DNA of 47,458 bases from contig NZ_JAGGNU010000074.1 in assembly GCF_018614915.1 (NCBI RefSeq), forward strand, positions 1 to 47,458. Reading direction: 5' to 3'. Source of the stretch: Variovorax paradoxus. Its GTDB lineage: Bacteria; Pseudomonadota; Gammaproteobacteria; Burkholderiales; Burkholderiaceae_C. Positions 44,383 to 47,458 of the stretch are shown here, in pieces. The position numbers were made by a program, and so were the translations under genes. Under the pieces are notes generated by a model. That model ran no database searches and was not told the DNA's origin. It worked only from the letters and a program-made list of their open reading frames with translations. The stretch's first letter is position 1; each line of letters begins with the position of its first letter.

Positions 44383-44624
44383 CTAATCGTCGTCATCCTC
44401 ATCCGGCGACGCGTTAACCGGACCGGCCAGTTCGTCATCGACGTAGGACAGCAGAGCTGCATTTCCAGCCTCGTATGCCTCAATCCAACTGTCGAACTTG
44501 TCATCCCCGTTTCGAGATCAAGCCAGACGGCTGGATCGTCTGTACTCTCCAAGACAATCCAGAGGAAACTGCCCGGGCTTGGACGGTCCACAAACACGGC
44601 AAGGCGGCGGTACTGGTCGGTCAT
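44383..44624 (-). pseudogene. Small acidic protein, one frameshift
   Basis: An unrecognised protein of about 80 residues assembled from two minus-strand frames: MTDQYRRLAVFVDRPSPGSF, LWIVLESTDDPAVWLDLETG, then, after a missing G in the CCCC run at 44505-44508, DDKFDSWIEAYEAGNAALLSYVDDELAG and an acidic tail PDEDDDD. The two halves join seamlessly and share protein-like composition, which is strong evidence for one gene. Function unknown; the predicted beta-strand pair followed by a helix could be a small binding module. Confidence 0.6.
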
Positions 44625-44860
44625 GGCGGAAGCGTACCCTCGGGTCACGGAGGCCCATGTCCTCTTTCGCCGAGCGGCTTGGAGGGGCAAAAAAGACGTT
44701 TTGTTCGGGCGATCGGCCGATGATCCCCGGACAATCGGCGGTCATTCGGAGCGGTCGGCGTTTTCGACAAATTCACTGAACTTGAGATCTTTTTCGATCT
44801 CTGCATTTCTGCGGCGCTAGCCACGAACCCGTCTTTCCAACCCTGTTTGTGAGGTTTTCT

Positions 44861-45349
44861 ATGACCACCTATCTCGAGCTGAAGACTGAGCCCGTCATGG
44901 CGGCGTTTGCCGAGCTGGACGCAATCGCCAGCAGGTTTCTCCGGCACCTTGGCAGCGTGGACGTTGCGCCCCTGTGCCGTGGCCATGTCCAATCGATTTC
45001 CCCCGCTGCAGACAAGTTCACAGGTCAGTGCCTGGACACGCCCTACGTGGTGCGGTGGCGCGCGGTTGTTGCGGAGGGGCGACCCGCCCTGCAGGAGTTC
45101 GAGTTTGCGGCACGGCACGAGGGCGAGCCTGTGGTGCTGACGCGTGTCTATCTCGGACGAACCGGAAAGCTGTCGCTGGACTCGGGCCAGTTGGTGCCTC
45201 TTTGCGACTACGACGACCACGAAGTTGCCCGCACGCTGGCCGGTTTGGTGCTGACTGGCTTGCTGAGTTCGGTGATCTACGCGCCCCGTGACCGGGTCTA
45301 TGATCTCGACGAGCTGGAAGATCCGGCTCCTGATTCACAGGCTCGGTAG
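44861..45349 (+). CDS. Conserved-looking protein of unknown function
   Basis: A 162-residue soluble protein with GAGG six bases before ATG 44861 and no signal peptide. It is predicted mixed alpha/beta: MTTYLELKTEPVMAAFAELD, a Cys-containing stretch (APLCRGHVQSISPAADKF), LQEFEFAARHEGEPVVLTRVYLG, then a helix ARTLAGLVLTGLLSSVIYA and an acidic tail. I do not recognise the family. It is followed at 56 bases by another small gene. Confidence 0.6.
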   Translation: MTTYLELKTEPVMAAFAELDAIASRFLRHLGSVDVAPLCRGHVQSISPAADKFTGQCLDTPYVVRWRAVVAEGRPALQEFEFAARHEGEPVVLTRVYLGRTGKLSLDSGQLVPLCDYDDHEVARTLAGLVLTGLLSSVIYAPRDRVYDLDELEDPAPDSQAR

Positions 45350-45404
45350 AGGTCGAGGGCGCTGTAATGTGCTGAGATACCATCGCCTCAAAAGGAGAAT
45401 TGCC

Positions 45405-45695
45405 ATGGCAAGCACTTCAGAAAATGCAGCTACCGCGCCCTTGGAAGATGCTCTGGCGAAGAACGTCGAGGCGACCGAAGAGGTCAAGCAGGTGGCAGAC
45501 AACCTGGCAGTCGTGCACGCTGTGCTCGAGAAGGCGCCAGAGGGCGCTCCTGTTGAGGACATCGAAAGGGCGGTCGAGCAGGCAGAGGTACTGAAGGAGC
45601 AGCTTTCCACCGCGGCGGAGAAGCTGGATGACGTCAACGACACACTCGCAGAAGAGCTTAAGGCTCGCGGCATGGGCGGAATCATTGAGCCCTAG
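45405..45695 (+). CDS. Small acidic coiled-coil protein
   Basis: A 96-residue protein with a very good ribosome site (AAAAGGAG, 45391-45397 region). It is rich in Ala, Glu and Val with heptad-like repeats (KNVEATEEVKQVADNLAVV and DIERAVEQAEVLKEQLSTA, AEKLDDVNDTLAEELKA), so a long helical coiled coil is likely. There is no signal peptide or membrane segment. The family is not recognised; it may be a structural or regulatory partner of the adjacent receiver protein. Confidence 0.65.
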   Translation: MASTSENAATAPLEDALAKNVEATEEVKQVADNLAVVHAVLEKAPEGAPVEDIERAVEQAEVLKEQLSTAAEKLDDVNDTLAEELKARGMGGIIEP

Positions 45696-45777
45696 TGCTG
45701 TCTGACATCCGCCTACATGAACGACGGCAACGGCCCACGAGGCCTGATGCCCGGACGCTCTCAAAATCCGAGAAAAA

Positions 45778-46170
45778 ATGTCGTGGAGTCTCTCCATCTC
45801 TGTCAAAACTCTGCTTGTCGAGGACAACCCGACAATCCGCGCTCATCTGGTTCCGACCATGCGGGACCTCGCAGATGTGGAGGTCATCGACGTGGTCGAG
45901 ACAGAATCTGATGCGACCTACTGGCTCGCGTCACACGGCGGCGACCTTCATTTGGTCGTGGTCGATCTGCTACTCAAACAGGGGTCTGGTCTCGGGGTGC
46001 TCAGGCATTTCCGGAAGGAGCGCCCCTCCCTGGCGCTGGTCGTACTTTCCAACTATGCGCCGGCAATCATGCGCGAGCGCTCCATGAGCGCGGGGGCGAC
46101 TGCCGTGTTCGACAAATCCACCGAGCTGGAAGAGTTCCTGGCGTTTTGTGTTTCGTTGAGGCCTCAGTGA
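45778..46170 (+). CDS. Stand-alone receiver-domain response regulator
   Basis: A 130-residue single-domain receiver: LLVEDNPTIRAHLVPTMRDL at the N-terminus, phosphoacceptor Asp63 in VVVDLLLKQGSGLGVLRHF, a Ser in VLSNYA at the switch position and Lys in VFDKS. There is no output domain, so it acts by protein contact or as a phosphate sink in a relay. The ATG at 45778 follows a purine-rich AGAAAAA tract. No kinase gene is adjacent. Confidence 0.85.
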   Translation: MSWSLSISVKTLLVEDNPTIRAHLVPTMRDLADVEVIDVVETESDATYWLASHGGDLHLVVVDLLLKQGSGLGVLRHFRKERPSLALVVLSNYAPAIMRERSMSAGATAVFDKSTELEEFLAFCVSLRPQ

Positions 46171-46437
46171 GGTTTGCAGCCGCAGTTCACTAGTGCAGGG
46201 TCTGCGAGCAAACCGGCCGGATGGAAGCCAGTTAACCCCTTGTAGTCCTTGTCTGAGGTCGCTCGTCGGCGCCACTCCGAGGTGCAGCGGTCCTACGCAT
46301 TCGCTAAATTTTCGGCGCCGAATTTGAAGTTTCCCAAGTAAAGATCTCATGTCCATCGAATGAGGCAGATTGCCGGCGTGCCTCTTCCAAATCGTTCACC
46401 AACGCGAAGAGCTCTTTAAAACCAAATTGAAGACTGA
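46171..46437. other. Gap before a candidate small RNA
   Basis: No gene is seen. Near its end GCTCTTTAAAA (46411-46421) resembles an rrn boxA antiterminator but no rRNA gene lies nearby, so I do not call it. Confidence 0.3.
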
Positions 46438-46468
46438 TTGACTCTTAAATGCAGATTGGTGATATGAT
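46438..46468 (+). promoter_or_regulatory. Candidate sigma-70 promoter
   Basis: TTGACT (46438-46443) matches the -35 consensus at five of six positions; downstream TGATAT (46460-46465, 16-base spacer) or TATGAT (46463-46468, 19-base spacer) could be the -10. It would start a transcript near 46475. Confidence 0.4.
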
Positions 46469-46475
46469 AGGTCTT

Positions 46476-46557
46476 GTTGCAGTCGCGGCGTTTGATTCGC
46501 GCAGTTACCGCAACGCCTGCGCAGAGGCGGCAATCCGTCCCATGCAGGCCGCCTTTT
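46476..46557 (+). ncRNA. Candidate structured small RNA or leader with terminator-like hairpin
   Basis: Downstream of the candidate promoter the sequence can form nested stems: GTTGC (46476-46480) with GCAAC (46510-46514) and CGCG (46484-46487) with CGCG (46498-46501), then a GGCGGC (46526-46531)/GCCGCC (46548-46553) stem directly followed by TTTT. The whole would be a transcript of about 80 bases ending at an intrinsic terminator, or an attenuated leader for the next gene. Family unknown. Confidence 0.3.
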
Positions 46558-46677
46558 GCGACCTTTGTCGCCCTGTTGGTCTGTTGAGCTGCAGCCAACC
46601 GAGTTCCTAGATAGCTCACGCAGGTTGATTCAAGCCTGCGATCCTGAATGAATTAGATTCCAAAAATCGCCATTTCC

Positions 46678-46887
46678 ATGGGCAAGTACGTCGTTTCGCC
46701 CGCGACACACCAGACCGACTGTGGCCGCTTTCGCGCCTCCTTCTCGGTCCATCGTTCCCAGGGTAACGGCAGCTACTGCCGCGTATTCCGTTTTGACAAA
46801 GCCTTTGCCTCGCGCGAAGCCGCCCGGCTTTTTGCAGTCACCCAGGGCTGGCTGCAAACGTGCATGTCCCACCCCCCTACGTGCTGA
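46678..46887 (+). CDS. Small protein of unknown function before the RRM gene
   Basis: A 69-residue protein, MGKYVVSPATHQTDCGRFRA, followed by SFSVHRSQGNGSYCRVFRF and FASREAARLFAVTQGWLQ. The pattern of a basic N-terminus, a short strand pair and a helix with REAA resembles small proteins often annotated as hypothetical in Comamonadaceae. There are four Cys residues. No good ribosome site is seen, so the start could be wrong. Confidence 0.5.
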   Translation: MGKYVVSPATHQTDCGRFRASFSVHRSQGNGSYCRVFRFDKAFASREAARLFAVTQGWLQTCMSHPPTC

Positions 46888-47004
46888 TGATCTGCTGCCG
46901 CAGATCCCATCCATGCTTGCCAGTTTCTGCGGACTCCGATCCGCACACCCGTGTCCCAACGGAACGACATTCGTTGCGCACCTTCATTCAGAAAGGCTCT
47001 TTCC

Positions 47005-47355
47005 ATGAGCAGCAAAATCTACGTGGGCAACCTGCCCTATTCCGTGACCGATTCCAGCCTGGAAAGCAACTTTGCCGAGTTTGGCCGAGTCTCTTCGGCC
47101 AAGGTCATGATGGACCGTGAAACCGGCCGCTCCAAGGGCTTTGGCTTTGTGGAAATGGCTTCTGCCGAAGTCGCCCAAGCCGCCATCACCGGTCTGAACG
47201 GCATGTCCGTCGATGGACGCTCGATTGTCGTGAACTTGGCCCGCCCCCGCGAAGAGGGTAGCGGCTCGGGTGGCTACAGCGCGGCTGGTTACAGTGCGGG
47301 CAAACGCTCGGACATTGGCTATGGGACTGGTGGCTACGGCGGTGGTCGTTACTGA
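47005..47355 (+). CDS. RNA-binding protein with one RRM and a Gly-rich tail
   Basis: A 116-residue protein. The RRM occupies residues 1-80 with RNP2 IYVGNL and RNP1 KGFGFVEM, including the aromatic residues that stack on RNA bases, followed by a GYSAAGYSAGKRSD and GYGTGGYGGGRY tail. This glycine-rich single-RRM class is widespread in Burkholderiales and cyanobacteria and is linked to cold response and RNA chaperoning. The ATG at 47005 follows AAAGG; about 117 bases precede it after the small upstream gene. It ends in a strong terminator. Confidence 0.93.
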   Translation: MSSKIYVGNLPYSVTDSSLESNFAEFGRVSSAKVMMDRETGRSKGFGFVEMASAEVAQAAITGLNGMSVDGRSIVVNLARPREEGSGSGGYSAAGYSAGKRSDIGYGTGGYGGGRY

Positions 47356-47378
47356 GCCCAGTAACATCCTCTGAAAAA

Positions 47379-47400
47379 CCGGCTCTCCTGAGCCGTTTTT
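47379..47400 (+). terminator. Rho-independent terminator after the RRM gene
   Basis: A CGGCTC (47380-47385) stem pairs with GAGCCG (47390-47395) around a TCCT loop and is followed by TTTTT. AAAAA just before the stem would allow function in both directions. Confidence 0.85.
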
Positions 47401-47458
47401 GTTACCCGACCTTCGCCGGGTGCCGGCTCACTCACGTTATTGATCCGGCAACGAAATA

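Noticed and set aside
46410..46421. boxA-like AGCTCTTTAAAA, suggesting an rRNA leader
   Set aside because: The match is short and no rRNA gene follows within the window; chance occurrence is more likely.

Overview
The window is GC-rich DNA of a Burkholderiales bacterium, most likely a Comamonadaceae relative such as Variovorax. The supporting signs are three Bug-type (tripartite tricarboxylate transporter) substrate-binding proteins, a betaproteobacterial porin, a glgC-glgA-glgP set and a glycine-tailed RRM protein. Genus is inference; there is no rRNA or tRNA to anchor it.

Region 1 (1-900) is transposase debris: an IS110/IS1111 fragment abuts an oppositely oriented IS5 fragment. Region 2 (about 950-15474) is a long, dense, intact catabolic cluster on the + strand behind a 35-bp palindrome. 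It encodes a Bug protein, an SDR, a cupin, an alpha/beta hydrolase, an IclR regulator, an SDR without a catalytic Tyr/Lys pair, a TPP enzyme, an aspartate-dehydrogenase-like protein, an aldehyde dehydrogenase, a two-domain VOC (extradiol-type) dioxygenase, a second Bug protein, a tiny HTH-like protein, a Rieske oxygenase with its reductase, and a porin. Together they can bind, admit, hydroxylate or demethylate, cleave and oxidise an aromatic or cyclic acid, but the substrate cannot be read from the sequence.

Region 3 (15505-21875) holds a divergent IclR regulator and a third Bug protein, close to the first, followed by a three-subunit molybdenum hydroxylase and a CoxG-like protein. Region 4 (22120-27911) is signalling: a REC-PAS-histidine kinase divergent from a hybrid kinase with two receiver domains and an HPt domain, then a lone periplasmic binding protein. 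None of these has a DNA-binding output.

Region 5 (about 28.0-31.9 kb) is mostly a gene graveyard with short remnants of dadA, an IS110-like transposase, an iclR, an isopropylmalate/tartrate dehydrogenase, a receiver domain and possibly hicA, plus one apparently intact gene for an MbcA/ParS-type protein. Region 6 (31965-37219) is glgC (two single-base frameshifts), glgA and glgP. Region 7 (37.3-42.7 kb) has a truncated lysR, a secreted His/Arg-rich protein, a frameshifted MFS transporter and, convergent to it, a tightly overlapping operon for an FAD oxidoreductase (5' truncated), a TIM-barrel isomerase, a shikimate-dehydrogenase-like protein and a fluoroacetate-dehalogenase-like hydrolase, nearly all frameshifted. 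Most breaks are one- or two-base changes in short repeats, so sequencing error and real decay must be separated.

Region 8 (42.7-47.5 kb) is less GC-rich. It has a PemK/Phd toxin-antitoxin pair at the truncation point, several small genes without known function, a stand-alone receiver protein, a candidate small structured RNA, and an RRM RNA-binding protein followed by a clear terminator.
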